Assembly (NCBI RefSeq): GCF_002288925.2
Contig: NW_022098031.1
Coordinates: 15,953,774-16,017,773 of the forward strand
DNA: 64,000 nucleotides
Direction: 5' to 3'
Source of the DNA: Delphinapterus leucas
Taxonomy: Eukaryota; Chordata; Mammalia; Artiodactyla; Monodontidae
Shown here: positions 24,501-38,994 of the stretch, piece by piece
Layout: every line of letters begins with the position of its first letter
Position numbering within the stretch: the stretch's first letter is position 1
Position numbers and translations under genes: made by a program
The notes under the pieces: model-generated
The model's input: the letters and a program-made list of their open reading frames with translations, nothing else
Database searches by the model: none
What the model was told of the DNA's origin: nothing

Positions 24501-27500
24501 TGGGCCCATGAGCCATGGCCGCTGAGCCTGCGCGTCCGGAGCCTGTGCTCCACAATGGGAGAGGCCACAACAGTGAGAGGCCCGAATACCGCAAAAAAAA
24601 AAAAAAAAAGTAGAATGGTGATTACCAGGGGCTAGGAGAAGTGGGGAATGGAGAGTTATTGTTTAACAAGTACAGAGTTTCAGTTATAAAATGAAAAGAG
24701 TTATGGACATGGCTGGTGGTGATGGTTGCCAACACTGTGAATGTATTTAATGTCACTGAAAAAATGGTTACCATAGTAAGTTTTGTTACATGTATTTTAC
24801 TGCAATAAAAGAATTTGGGGGAAAAAAAAAAGACTGCATAGATTGAAAGCTATCTAGATTGGCCCAGATAGTCAACTGACCAAACTTATTCTTGGTTTAT
24901 TATAGGAAAATACAAAAATAAATTATTTAAGATAACACCTTAAATTCAGGGGAAGCTACTCAAATTTCTTAAATTAAAATGTTTTAAAAAACTAACCATA
25001 GATCTTCATGGGCACTTTGGATTTAACTATGAAAAACAATGAAAAAGCTGTATGTATTGATATGGAAGAATCTCCATGATATTTAATGAAGTGGAAAATA
25101 TGAAGAGTGTTCCGAACAGTAGGTAAAACCTGGGGCTATTATGCATATTAATTCGTGTTGAAAACTGGGGGTATACTGGAGCACAGTTGACTTTTGAACA
25201 ACACAGGTCTGAACTGTGTGGATCTGCTTATACACAGTAAATACTATAGTGCTACACAATCCCCAGCTGGCTGAATCCAAGGATGTAGAACCCCGGATAC
25301 AGAAGAACCATCTAACTGCTTGGAAGGTCAGCACCCCTAACTCCTGCATTGTTCAAGGGCCGACTACATATGTATTTTGTATTTACATAATAAACTTATG
25401 GAAGGATCCACAAACTAATAAAAATGGTTGACTACGGTAATGTAAGAGCTGGGCAGATACAGAACAGGGGAAAGACATGTTCCCTGTACATCTTTCAATA
25501 TTTTTGAATTTCTGAACCATGTATATGTTTACTACCTATTCAAATTTTTAATTAAAGATCAAGTAAGGTGATAAATAAGTCCAACAAATGCCTCCTCTCC
25601 CACTAGAAAACCCTAAAACAAATAACAAATGTTCTAAACAAATGTTGGGTGAACACTGGTTCCAAACCTTGTAGCCATCCGCTAGAATTAATTTTGGACT
25701 GACTACTTGCATGTCCAACATATTTCTGCTGGGAAGGCCTGGACTTCTCTAAGTTGTCTTCTTCTTTTGTTTCTTAATGAAGCTTATCATACCATTTTAA
25801 TATGTTACTATATCATCATCATCATTTATGGTTACATTTAATTTAAATCTTCACTTAATATGCCCAAAGGTATAATTCAAACTCAAACAATTTTTAACAT
25901 TAATTTAGTTAGATCATCTATCATTACTAGGCTGCCCTACCCATGGCCCACTGACTTTGTAAAAAGCAGGTTACTAAGTTTTCCTTCCCTTTTCTTCCTT
26001 TATACAAATTCTGGTTACATTCTTGACAGCTATCTAAAGATCATAAAAAAAATAAATAAAAAATAATGCAAGTACTATGCACTGAAATACATATGCTGTA
26101 TTTAATACATCTATAGCAATAACATGAAAAATAGAGAAGTTCCTGTTTATTTCTTAAGTATAACATATTTCTAAGAATCAAATTCTATCCTGTGATCTAA
26201 TAAAGATTTTACTGGTCTCCAGGAAATCAATGCATGGTCTCCCTCTCTGAAAATTCAACCAGAACATTTTATTAAGATAACTCAAAGTTGAACTTGATGG
26301 GATAAATTAAGGACACTGTTCCAGAATTTTTCTTAGAAATTCTACCCCTTCTTTTGGGTTGAATATACACAAGTCTACTGCCTCTTAATATCCAGTATAA
26401 TAGTCACGCTTTCTAGGCCAAAGTAACAGTCAGTGAATTTTGAAAACAGAAAAATATGTATTTAATTGTGTAACAACTGACAGGAACAAATATGCTGGGA
26501 CTCACTTATTAGGCATTTATTAGGAACCTACTTTTTTCTTGGTTATTAAAAGTAATGCTGGGCTTCCCTGGTGGCGCAGTGGTTGAGCCTGCCTGCCGAT
26601 GCAGGGGACGCGGGTTCGTGCCCCAGTCCAGGAAGATCCCACATGCCGCGGAGCGGCTAGGCCCGTGAGCCATGGCCGCTGAGCCTGCGTGTCCAGAGCC
26701 TGTGCTCCGCAAATGCTGCTTAAAGCGCCAGTCTGCTAAGGTGCTTGTGCCTGAATGTAAGTAAACACACTTCCTTCTATAACAAAGTCTTATATAAAAA
26801 GTCAGCTGAACCAGTGTTCTCAGTGACACAACTGACTTATATTCTGATGCCAGCTCTTTATCTTGTCCTGGACCAGTAGCTGGTCCAAAAAGAAAAACAC
26901 ACACACACACTTTGAGCAGCAGTCTTGTAAAGGATTCAAAATAGGATAAAACACGGTTCAAATAGCCTGTCAAGAAGTTTACACTTTAAGAGGCATGAGT
27001 CATGTACATGCATAACTATAATACAAACAGAGTGCTTTAAGACAAAGGCACACATAAAAGAGCTACAAGTTCGCCAAAAAAAGAAATTGCTCACCTTTAA
27101 GGAATAAAAACAAGGCTTAAAAGTGGTGTGATATCTGAACAGGGTGGATATGGGCAGGAGAATGGAATGAGCAAAGGACTAGGAATACTTGGATAGACTA
27201 AGAATTTTAGTTTGGTGAGAGAGTAGGATATATGAAGTCTAGTGGGAAATAAAGCATGAATAGAATGGAGTCAGACAGTAGTACTCTTTGTATTTGGTAG
27301 GTTATGGTTAATGAAAAAGATTATTTTGTTTTGTTTTACAAGGATGGAAAAATGAATGACCAAAGCTACACTTTTGGAAAAATCATTTCTGGCATTAATG
27401 TAAAAATGGATTGGATAGAAATGAGTGACAGAAAGAGGAAACAAATGAGAAAAGGCTATAAAAATAATTCAAAGTTTCTTATATCTATATGATAAATCAC

Positions 27501-27875
27501 TACAAATGCAGAAGCCTCCTACAACCCCAAAAAGTCAGTCATGTTCTACATTAAAAATATATAAAATATCGGGGCTTCCCTGGTGGCACAGTGGTTGAGA
27601 GTCTGCCTGCTAATGCAGGGGACATGGGTTCGAGCCCTGGTCTGGGAGGATCCCACATGCCGCGGAGCAACTAGGCCCGTGAGCCACAACTACTGAGCCT
27701 GCGCGTCTGGAGCCTGTGCTCCACAACAAGAGAGGCCGCGATAGTGAGAGGCCCGTGCACCGCAATGAAGAGTGGCCCCCACTTGCCACAACTAGAGAAA
27801 GCCCTCACACAGAAACGAAGACCCAACACAGCAAAACTAAATAAATTAATTAATAAACTCCTATCCCCAACATCT

Positions 27876-27906
<31 letters not shown>

Positions 27907-30900
27907 TAATATAAATTATCTATATTCAGACCAATTTAGTTTAAAAAAATCCAGCCAGACTGTGAAGTCAGGATCATAGCAGTGTGAGAAGCTCCCTTTG
28001 TCTCTTCCCTTCAATCTATAACTAGTAAAACATCCATAACTCAATAAAAGTGTCTCTGCCCAATACACCAGGATTCCAGAGAATTCCACACATCTGTACA
28101 ACTATACATAAGAGTGGATGGACTAGGAATTCCTTGGTGGTGCAGTGGTTAGGACTCCGCACTCTCAATGCCAAGGGCCTGGGTTCAATCCCTAGTCAGG
28201 GAACTAAGATCCCACAAGCAGTGTGGCCAAAAAAAAGAGTGGATGGGCTGAAACACACAGAGGAGGCAGGACCAGGGAAACAGTGGAGGTGGTGCCTGCA
28301 GTCCTAGATCCCCAGCCACAGCAGCTAAGCCTGCAGCCTCAGAAAACCTGGTAGCAGCAGGGCAGGTGATGCACATGACTCCAGCTTCTCAGCCACAGCA
28401 GTGGCTAAGGCTACAGGGAACTAGGCAACAACAGGGCCTGCAACGTTATCCCTCCAGTCATGCAGGCACATATGACTCTGGCCCTTTTGCCCATAGCAGC
28501 AGCGTCCATGAAACTGATAACCCTGGATGTGGCAAAAGCACCCAAGACCTTAGCTCCTCACCCCAACCACCCTCTGTCCCCACTGCACTGGACCCAGAAG
28601 CATGGATCCAGGAGATCCCAGACATGGTGGACACACCTGCTATCTCAGTGCCATAGGCAGTGACACCAGTAACAACAGCGACACTGGCAGCAGCAAGGTA
28701 CCAGCAACCCTGAAAGCATAAGCGGTGACAACAAGGGCACCAGACAACACCTATAGCAGAGGCAGTGGAGGATGGAAAGTGCCATTTCTCAAATATAACC
28801 ATAGGCAACTCAGGTAAGAGAAACCAAAAACTTGTACTATAGTGCCACCTACTGAAAAACAAAAGAAAGGCCTCTAATTACTAACCTGTTAAATTGTTAG
28901 AGTCAAATAAAAAAGAAGCCTTACTAAAGAAAAGAGGTGTGTGTTACTTCAAATATATGAGAGGAACAACTCATCAAGCACCATGAAAAACCAGAGTAAT
29001 ATGGTATCACAAAAGAAAACGAAAGTTCTCCAGAAACCAAACTTAAAATTAAACAATACTGCAATCTAACCGACAGAATTCAAAATAGCTGTTCTAAAGA
29101 AATTCAACAAGCTACAAGAAAACTCAGAAAGGTAGTTCGATGAGCTTAGGAATAATATTAATGAGCAGAGGAATACATTACCAAAGAAACTGAAACTGAA
29201 AAGGAACCAAACAGAAATTCTGGAGCCAAAGAACTCAATAAATGAGATGAAGAATGCATAAGAACATATGGGAAATAGAGCAGACCATATGGAAGAGAGA
29301 ATTAGCTAGCTCAAAGATAGAAATCAAGAAATCAATACAAGTAGAAGAGGAAAGAGAGCTAAGATTTAAAAAAAAATGAAGGAATTCTATAAGAACTATC
29401 CAACTCTATTAGGAAAAGCAACATCAGAATAATGAGTATCCCAGGAGAAGGGGACAGAGGGTTTATTTAAAGAAATAATAGCTGAAACCTTCCTAAACCT
29501 GGGGAAGGAACTGGATATACAAGTCCACGAATCTAAGAGAACAGCTAATTACCTCAATGCAAAAAGACCTTCTCCAAGACATATTAAAACTGTGAAAAAT
29601 CAATGACAAAGAAAGAATTTTAAAAGCATCCTGGGAAAAAAGAATGGTAACCTACCATTAGGTAACTCATTAGGCTATCAGCAGATTTCTCATAAGAAAA
29701 TCTATAGGCCAGGAGAGAATGGAATGACATACTCAAAATGTTGAAAGATTAAAAACTATCATCCAAGCATACTCTATCCAGCAAAGTTATCCTTCAGATA
29801 TGAAGGAGAAATAAAGCCTTTCCCAGACAAACAAGCTGAGGGAGTTCATCAACAAAGACCTGCCTTAGAAGAAATGTTGAAAGGAGCTCTTCTACTTGAA
29901 ACAAAGAGGTAAAAGTACACAAAACATTGAATAAAGTGATAATACAGACAAAATGTTTTAAATAATTATAGCATGAAGGTTAAAGGAGAAAAAGCAGTAA
30001 AAAATAACTATAACTATTTTAATTTAGTAACAAAATCACAACATAAAAAAGGATAATTTGAGACAACAAAAAACACAAAAGGGGAATAGGAAAAGGACAG
30101 AACCTGTATAGGCAAATAACATGCTATCAGCAGAAAAAGAAATATTTCATCTATGAGACATGTCATAAACATCAAGGTAAACACAAAATATAAATCTAGA
30201 GCAGAGATTCAAAACATAAAAAAGGAGAAAACTGATAAAAACATCATAAAAAACCCAACAAATGAAACTGGCAGAAACACAAGGAAAGAGAAACAATGGA
30301 GATATAGACCAACCAGAAAACAAAAGATAAAGTGGCAGTACTCAGTCCTCATCCATCAATAATCACCCTAAATGTAAATGGATTGAATTCACCAATCAAA
30401 AGACATAGACTGGTTGGATGGATTAAAAAATAAGGCCCAAGTACATGCTGTCTCCAGGAGACTCATGTCAGCTCTGAAGACAAACACAGGCTCAAAATGA
30501 AGGGATGGAAGATGATACTTCAAGCACATGACAGCCAAAAGAAAGTGGGTGTACCCATACTCATATCAGACAAAATACACTTCAAGCCAAAAAAGGTAAC
30601 AAGAGACAAAGATGAATACTATATAATGATAAAGGGGAAAATTCATTAAGAAGACATAACAGTTAATATATATGTACCTAACAGTTAATATGTATGTACC
30701 TAACATAAAAGCACCAAAATATATAAAGCAATTATTAATACATCTAAAGGGAGAAACTGACAGCAACACAGTAATAGTAGGTGACTTTAACACCTCACTT
30801 ACAGCAATGGATAGATCATTCAGACCGAAAGTCAACAAATAAATAGTGGCCTTCAATGAAACATTAGACCAGATGGGCTTGATAGATTTATAGAGAACAT

Positions 30901-33900
30901 GCCATCCAAATGCACCAGAATACACATTCTTCTCAAGTGCACATGGAACATTATTAAGGACAGACCATATGTTGGGGTACAAGTCTCAATAAATTTAAGA
31001 AGACTGAAACCATATCAAACATCTTTTCTGATCACAAATGGTATGACACTAGAAATCAACTACACAAAGAAAGCTGGAAAAATCACAAATATGTGGAAAC
31101 TAAAGAAACATGCTACTGAACAACTATTGGGTCAATGAAGAAAGCAAAGGATAAATTTTAAAAACACCTGAAGACAAATGGAAACAAAAATACAACATTA
31201 CAAAATCTATGGGATGCAGCAAAAGTGGTATTTATGGGGAAGTTTATAGCAATACAGGCCTGCCTCAAGAAACAAAAATCTCAAAAAATCTAACCTTATA
31301 CCTAAAGGAACTAGAAAAGGACAAATGAAGCCCAAAGTCAGTGGAAGAAAGGAAATAATAAACAGCAGAGCAGAAATAACTGAAATAGAGACTAAAAAGA
31401 CAATAGCAAAGATCAATAAAACTAAGAGCTGCTTCTTAAAAAAGAGCAATAAAACTGAGAAACCTTTAGCTAGACTCACTGAGGAAAAAAGAGAAGGCTT
31501 AGATGAATAAAATCAAAAACAAAAGAGGAGATGGACTTCCCTGGTGGTCCAGTGGTTAAGACTCTGTGCTTCCACTGCAGGGGGCATGAGCCTGATCCCT
31601 GGTTGGGGAACTAAGATCCCGCATACCATGCAGCATGGCCAAAAAAATTAAAAAAAAAAAAGAGAAATAACAACAGATACCACAAAAATAGAAAACATTA
31701 TGAGAATACTATGAACAGCTATATGCCAACAAAATGGACAACGTAGATGAAATGGATAAATTCTCAGAATCATACAATCTTCCAAGACTGAATCATGAAG
31801 AAACAGGAAATCCGAATAGACTGATCACTAGCAAGGGGACTGAAACGGTAATAAAAAACCTCATAAAAAAACAAAAATCCAGGACCAGATGGCTTCACAG
31901 GTGAATTCTACTAAACATTCAAAGAAAATTTAATACTAATGCTTCCTGAATTCTTCCAAAAAATTGAAGGGGAGGGAATGCTTCCTAACTCATTTTACAA
32001 GGCCGCCATTACCCTGATGCCAAAATCAAATAAGGACAACAAAGAAAAAAGAAAACTGCAAGCCAATATGTCTGTTGAACATAAATGCAAACACTGTCAA
32101 CAAAATATTAGCAAACTGAACTCAACAATACGTTGAAAGGATCATACACAATCATTAAGCGGGATTTATTCCAGAGATACAAATTAATTTCAACTGCAAA
32201 TTAATCAACACGATACACCACATTAACAAAATGGATAAAAACCTTATGATCATCTCAACAGATACAGGAAAAGCATTTGACAAGATTCAAAGCCTATTTT
32301 TCTAATAAAAACTCTCAATAAAATGGATATAGAAGACTGTACCTCAACAATAATAAAAGCTGTATGACAAACCCACAGCTAACATCATACACAGTGGTGA
32401 AAAATTGAAAGCCATCTCTCTAATATCAGGAAAAGGACAAGAATATCCACTCTCACCACTCTTATTCAACATGGTATTGGAAGTCCTAACCAAAGCAATT
32501 AGGCAAGAGAAAGAAATAAAAGGCATCAAAATTGGAAAGGAAGACATAAAACTATCACTATTTCTGGATGACATGATTTTATATATAGAAATCCTAAAGA
32601 CTCCACCAAAACACTGTCAGGAATAATAAATGAATATATTAAAGTTTCAGGGTATGAAATCAACATACACAAATCTGTTGCATTCTGTACACTAGCAACA
32701 AACTATCAGAAAGAGAAATCAGGAAAACAGTCTCATTTACAATCGCAGCAAAAAGAATAAAATACCTAGGAACAAATTTAACCAAGGAGGTGAAAGAACC
32801 TGTACACTGAAAACTATAAGACACTGGTGAAAGAAACTGAAGAAGATGCAAAGGAATAGAAAGATATTCCATACTCATGGATTGGAAGAATTAACATTGT
32901 TAAAATGTCCATATTACCTAAAGCAACCTACAGAGTCAATGTAATCCCTATCAAAATCCCAATGATATTTTTCACAGAAATAGAACAAAAAAATCCTAAA
33001 ATTTATATGGAACCACGAAAGACCCTGAAGAGCAAAGCAATCCTGAGAAAAAAAGAACAAAGCTGTAGGTATCACACTCCCTGTTTTCAAATTATACTAC
33101 AAAACTGTAGTAATCAAAACATCCTGGTATTGCCAGCAAAACAGACACACAGATCAATGGAATTCAGCTGAGAGCCTAGAAATAAACCCACACATATATG
33201 GAAAATTAATTTACATCAAAAGAACAAAGAACATACAGTGGAGAAAGGACAGTGTCTTCAATAAGAGGCATTGGGAGAACTGGACAGCCAGACGCAAAAG
33301 AATAAAACTAGACCACTATATTACTTATCTTACACCAGACACAAAAATCAACTCAAAATGGATTAAAGACTTGAATGTAAGACCTGAAACCATAAAAATC
33401 CTAGACAAAAACATAGGCAGTACACTCATTCACACTGGTCTTAGAAATATCTTTCTGGATATATCTCCCCAGGCAAGGGTAAGAAAAGCAAAAATAAATA
33501 AATGAGAGTGTACCAAACTAAAAAGCTTCTGCACAGTAAAGGAAACTATCAACAAAATGAAAAGATTACCTACCAAATGGAAGAAGATATTTGCAAATCA
33601 TTATATCTGATAAGGGGTTAATATCCAAAATACATAAAGAACTTATACAACTCAACAACAAAAAAACAAACAACTCTATTAAAAAATGGGCAGAGGATCT
33701 GAATAGACATTTTTCCAAAAAAGACATATAGATGGGGCTTCCCTGGTGGTACAGTGGTTAAGAATCCGCCTGCCAATGCAGGGGACACAGGTTCAAGCCC
33801 TGGTCCGGGAAGATCCCACAGGCCGTGGAGCAACTAAGCACGTGCGCCACAACTACTGAGCCTGAGTGCTGCAACTACTGAAGTCCGCGTACCGAGAGCC

Positions 33901-36900
33901 TGTGCTCCGCAACAAGAGAAGCCATCACAGTGGAAGCCTGTGCACCTCAATGAAGAGCAGCCCCCGCTCAACACAACTAGAGAAAGCCTGCGTGCAGCAA
34001 CGAAGACCCAATGCAGCCAAAAAATAAATAAATTAAAAAAAAAAAAAGACATACAGATGGCCATAGGCACATGAAAAGATTCTCAACATGACTAATCATT
34101 AGGGAGATGCAAATCAAAACCACAATGAAATATAACCTCATGCCCATTAGAATGACTACTACTGAAAAGGCAAGAAAATAACAAATGTTAGGATGTGGAG
34201 GGGAAAGGGAATCCTTATACAATGTCAGTGAAAATGTAAATTTGTGTAGCCACTATGGAAAACAGTATAGAGGTTCCTCAAAAAATTAAGACGAGAACTA
34301 CCATATGATCCAGCAATTACACTTCTGGGCATTTATCTGAAGAATATGAAAATACTAATCTGAAAAGATACATGCATCCCATGTTCATCACAGCATTATT
34401 TACAATAGCCAAGAAATGGAAACATCAATGGATTAATGGCTAAAGACGATGCTCTACACACACACACACACATATATACATATATATACAATGGGATACT
34501 ACTACTCAGCCATAAAAAAGAAGGAAATCTTGCCATGTGCAACAGCATGATGGAACTTGAGGGTATTATGCTAAGCAAAATAAGTCAGATGGAGAAAGAC
34601 AAATACTGTATGATTTCACTCATATGTGGAATATTTTTTAAAAAAAATAATAAACAAACCAAACCAAATAAAAACAAACACATAGATACAGAGAACAGAG
34701 TAGTGGTTACCAGAAGGGAAGGGAGATGGGGGAGGGTGAAATGGATAAAGGGGGACACCTGTACGGTGATGGATAAAAACTAAACTTTTGGTGGTGAGCA
34801 CACTAGTGTAGTATATACACAAGTAAAAATATAATGTTGTACACATGAAACATATAATGTTATAAACCAATCGTACCTCGATAAATAAAATAATAATAAA
34901 CCACAAGGAGGTGTCACTTCAAACCTGTTTGAATGGTGTCATCAAAAAAAGAAGAAATATTAAGTGTTAGCAAGGATGTGGAGAAAAGGGAAGCCTTGTG
35001 CCCTGTGCATGGGAATGTAATTTAGTACAACCACCATGAAAAACTGTATAGAGTTTCCTCAAAAAATTAAAAATAGAACTACCATATGATCCAGCAACTC
35101 CACTTCTAGGCATATGTCCAAAGAAAAAGGAAACAGGATCTCAAAGAGATAACTGCACCCCCAATGTTCATTGTAGCATTACTCACAATAGCCAAGACAT
35201 AGAAACAACCTAAGTGTCCATCAATGGATGAATGGATAATGATGTGCTACATGTGTATATGCATATTTATATGTATTTGTAAACACACATATACACACAA
35301 ACAAAATATTATTCACCCGTGAGAAAGAGGAAAATCCTGCCTTTTGAGACAATGGGATAGACCTGAGGGCATTATGTTAAGTGAAATGTCACATACAGAA
35401 AGACAAATACTATATTATGATATCGCTTATATGTGGAATCTAAAAAAGCTGAACTCCTAGAAACAGAGGGTAGAATGGTGGTTGCCAATTCTGGGAGGGT
35501 CAGGGAAATGGGTAGATGTTGGTCAAAGGGTACAAACTTCCAGGTATAAGATGAATAAATTCCAGGGATTTAGTATACAGCATGGTGATTACAGTTAATA
35601 ATACTGTGTTATATACTTGCAAGTTGCTAAGAGAGTAGATCTTAAAATGTTCTCAGCACAGACAAGGAATGGTAATTGTGTGACATGATGGAGGTGTTAG
35701 CTAACACTTCCATGGTAAACATATTGCAATATAAAAAGGTATCAAATCAACAAGTTGTATACCTTCAACTTATACACGGTTGTATGTCAACTACATCTCA
35801 AAGCTGGGGGGAAAAAAGTCAGCAAAATTTGCTTAAAATAAAGAAAACATTACAAAATAATTTTACTTAATTGACATCCTAATGGACTTGCTGCTTTGTT
35901 GTCATAAGGCCTGGAGAAAAATGTCTTATAGCTGTTATGTTCCTAAAACTCAGTTAACTTAATAGTAGTATAAAAGTACAACACAAATAGAACATAAATG
36001 TTATAAATTTAGAATAACTGAGTTTCCAAGCACTTACCATTCTCAGGCTGAGTTTTCTTAAGTGAATCAATGAGAGTACTGACTGCTTTTAAGACAAATA
36101 TGATTTCTGTTACTTGTTGCCTAAAAAAAAGATGGGAAATTATTTCCATCAAGATTTCAAGATATGCCATGTGTGTTTTGTACTAAGTTATACAAATAGA
36201 CATACTTTGGAAAACATTAAACACAAAACAATGCAAAGTTAATATTAGTTTTAAATTCTTATAAAAGAAAATCATTTCATTAACATGTACTTCAGTGTGC
36301 AATTAAGATTTATAGTTATTCTAAGTTATCAACATTAAAATGGGGGAGGCAATCTACTCATGCAAATCTAAATTTATTAGTAAGGTATTTCATAGAACTA
36401 CTTCAAATTAAAACACTGTACAAGATGTGCTTTTAAAACTTCTACAGCAGTTTTTCTTTTTCTTTTTTTAACTTATTAGTACTAAAAGAGATTTGCCAAA
36501 GCTTAAAGGGAAATAAAGATCACTATTACCCCCTTCACATATTTTATCATGCTGTGAAAAGTATCTTTAAAATCACCATAGTACTTATTTAACTTTCTAA
36601 AACAACAAATAAGAAATATGCTCAAAATCAACCCCAAGGTGACACTGTTTGGAGACATTAGCAATGAAGAATAAGCTTGGAGTAAAGGACCAACAAGAGT
36701 AGTTTGATTTCTTTCTTTCTCCTTGCAGAAATATATCTCTTCCGCTCTATAGTCCTCCCCCACACCCTACTCCTGGTATGAATCTGTGTTATCACTCAAC
36801 AGATAAGATTTTCCTAATACTATGACAGGGTACTATTTCAAGCCTCCCTTTGTAAGTATACAAATATTTTATTGTGTTGCAGTGTAGCTTTTTAGAAAAT

Positions 36901-38960
36901 AATGCAATAATACTGCATCAAACACAGGATGATACAATATAACAGCTATAAATAAGACTCAATTTAAAGCAATAAACACTTAAAACACAAAAAATGAAGG
37001 AAAGCTGCTTTCTGAAATCGAATAATATCTTATACTCCAATAAAAATATTCCAATCAAGGCAACTCCATTACTGCTTTTCCAAGTATGCTTCAGAGGTCA
37101 ATTTTAATCAATCAATTTTCAATCATGACAATAACCAAATTATTAACATGTCTTTGGAATGTTTTTGTATAAAATCTACTAGGGAGGTATAATTTATGTT
37201 CTAGAAATTCAAAATACAGTGGATGCTAGAAGTAGAAATACAAATGGCAAATAAGCATTGGTAATTAAAAAAAGAAAAGAAAAATTAAAAAAAAGCAAAC
37301 TACTATGTGGATATTTCTTCATTCATCAAATTTTTAAAAAGAAAAAATAAGTGATAAAATGGCAAATAATTTTAAACTGCTAAAAATTGAGGGAAAAGAC
37401 AGTCATATACTCCTGGGAGAACATAAACTGATAGAAGTCTCTAACAGGCAATTTTTAATATATATCAAAACCTTTTAGAATGTCTGTATCTTTTGACAGG
37501 TCAATCCCAACTCTGGAGATTTATTCTAAGTAAGTAAGAATGTAAACAAAGACTTAGGGTTACTGATTTACTGCCTTATGAGATGGGACCTGGAATGATT
37601 TTCCTAACTCTTTCCTGACTTTGATAACTTTGTCTTCCAATATTATTTTCTGTTTGCTTCTTTGATAACTTTGTCTTCCAATATTATTTTCTGTTTGCTT
37701 CATTTGCTTTGCCTTAACCTCTAACTTACACATTAAAAAATAGATTGGAGGGGCTTCCCTGGTGGCACAGTGGTTGAGAGTCCGCCTGCTGATGCAGGGG
37801 ACACGGGTTCGTGCCCCGGTCCGGGAAGATCCCACATGCCGCGGAGCGGCTGGGCCCGAGAGCCATGGCCGCTGAGCCTACGCATCCGGAGCCTGTGCTC
37901 CGCAACGGGAGAGGCCACAACAGTGAGAGGCCCGCGTACCGCAAAAAAAAAATAGATTGGCAACATAACTGCAATTTATGATTGTATTTTTTGATGAATT
38001 CTGATATATACCCCAACTTTGATTAGCCTTGGCTTAGCAGAAAGACCTAGATCCCCTTCAACTGGCATGGCATGACTACATGAGAAGCAAATCAGTTTAG
38101 GTACAAGGGCTTAATTAAGCAAATTAGATGAAAAGAAGATCTAAGATATGGCTAGATGACTTACAGAGAAACCTAGAAATAACTGTAAAACAAATTAGGA
38201 AGTTCATAAAGTATGATTTATCTATTATTTTCTCTCTAGAGAGATTCACGATCATGTGTTCATACAGATCCACAAGTCCTTACCCAGAAATCCTTGAGAA
38301 GATATATTTTAGAATTCAATTTTTTTCGAATTAAAGTAAGTAATTTGGTATATATACCATATATTACTTAACCTCCATGAGCAGTATGAAAAAGCACCCC
38401 ATAATAAAACACAGTAATATATCTGCAGCAAAACTTATGAATATTTACACTGTATGGGATAAAATTATAAACAGCCTCAGGTTAAGTTCAGATCACTTAT
38501 GAAAACACTTGATTTCCAGAGCTTTTTAAAAGTATTAATAACTATGACAGTGTATTTCCTTCTTTAATTAAAAAAATACATATATACATATACCTTGGAA
38601 GAGGGCATTTACCACTTAATCTTTCATCCTCTATATAACGATGTAGTACATCTTGAGACCTCTTTAGAAGCACTGAGAGTGCCATCCGTGAGATGTAGCC
38701 TTCTTGAGGTGTTGTGACTTTATTGCTGAAGGAAAACTGGAGCAGTGTTTCAAAACACATTTTAGAAAATTCTTCTCTCAAACGAATATCAATCTCTGCT
38801 TCTGTAGAGTTAACAATGTTTGATGGTTAATACAAGGTTAAATAAATACACCTTAATGACACAATTCTTAGCAAACTAGGAATAGAAGGAAATTCCTTAA
38901 CTGATAAAGAGCATCTATGAAAAACTTATACCATACACACACACACACACACACGCACAT

Positions 38961-38994
<34 letters not shown>

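Larger units (their letters stand above)
27925..34895 (+). mobile_element. Near-full-length degenerate L1
   Basis: In plus order: a GC-richer 5' UTR-like part (about 27925-28860, CAGCAGGGCAGGTGATGCAC); ORF1 region (about 28990-30100, CCCAGACAAACAAGCTGAGG); ORF2 endonuclease part (AATGGATTGAATTCACCAAT at about 30377); and reverse transcriptase part with motif FLDD at 32561-32572, where active L1 has FADD. The 3' UTR ends near 34895. Three SINEs interrupt it; without them about 6.4 kb remain. Frames are broken many times, so it cannot be active. The left edge is approximate. Confidence 0.82.
21584..36037 (-). other. MON2: MON2 last intron, 14.5 kb, repeat-dense
   Basis: Bounded by donor GTAAGTG (36037) and acceptor ending CATTACAG (21584). 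It is filled mainly by seven CHR-type SINEs and four L1 segments listed separately, all on the plus strand, antisense to MON2. About 21600-22200, 22800-23350, 24840-25170 and 25400-26550 show nothing recognisable apart from weak MIR-like words near 22605-22800. Confidence 0.85.
36121..38593 (-). other. MON2: MON2 intron, 2.5 kb
   Basis: AT-rich with one young CHR-type SINE (37749-37946) and a 41-bp tandem duplication (37620-37701). Nothing else is recognised. Confidence 0.85.

Noticed and set aside
28366..28862. 96- to 134-codon frames at 28366-28862
   Set aside because: They lie in the GC-richer L1 5' UTR-like part and have no conserved protein features.
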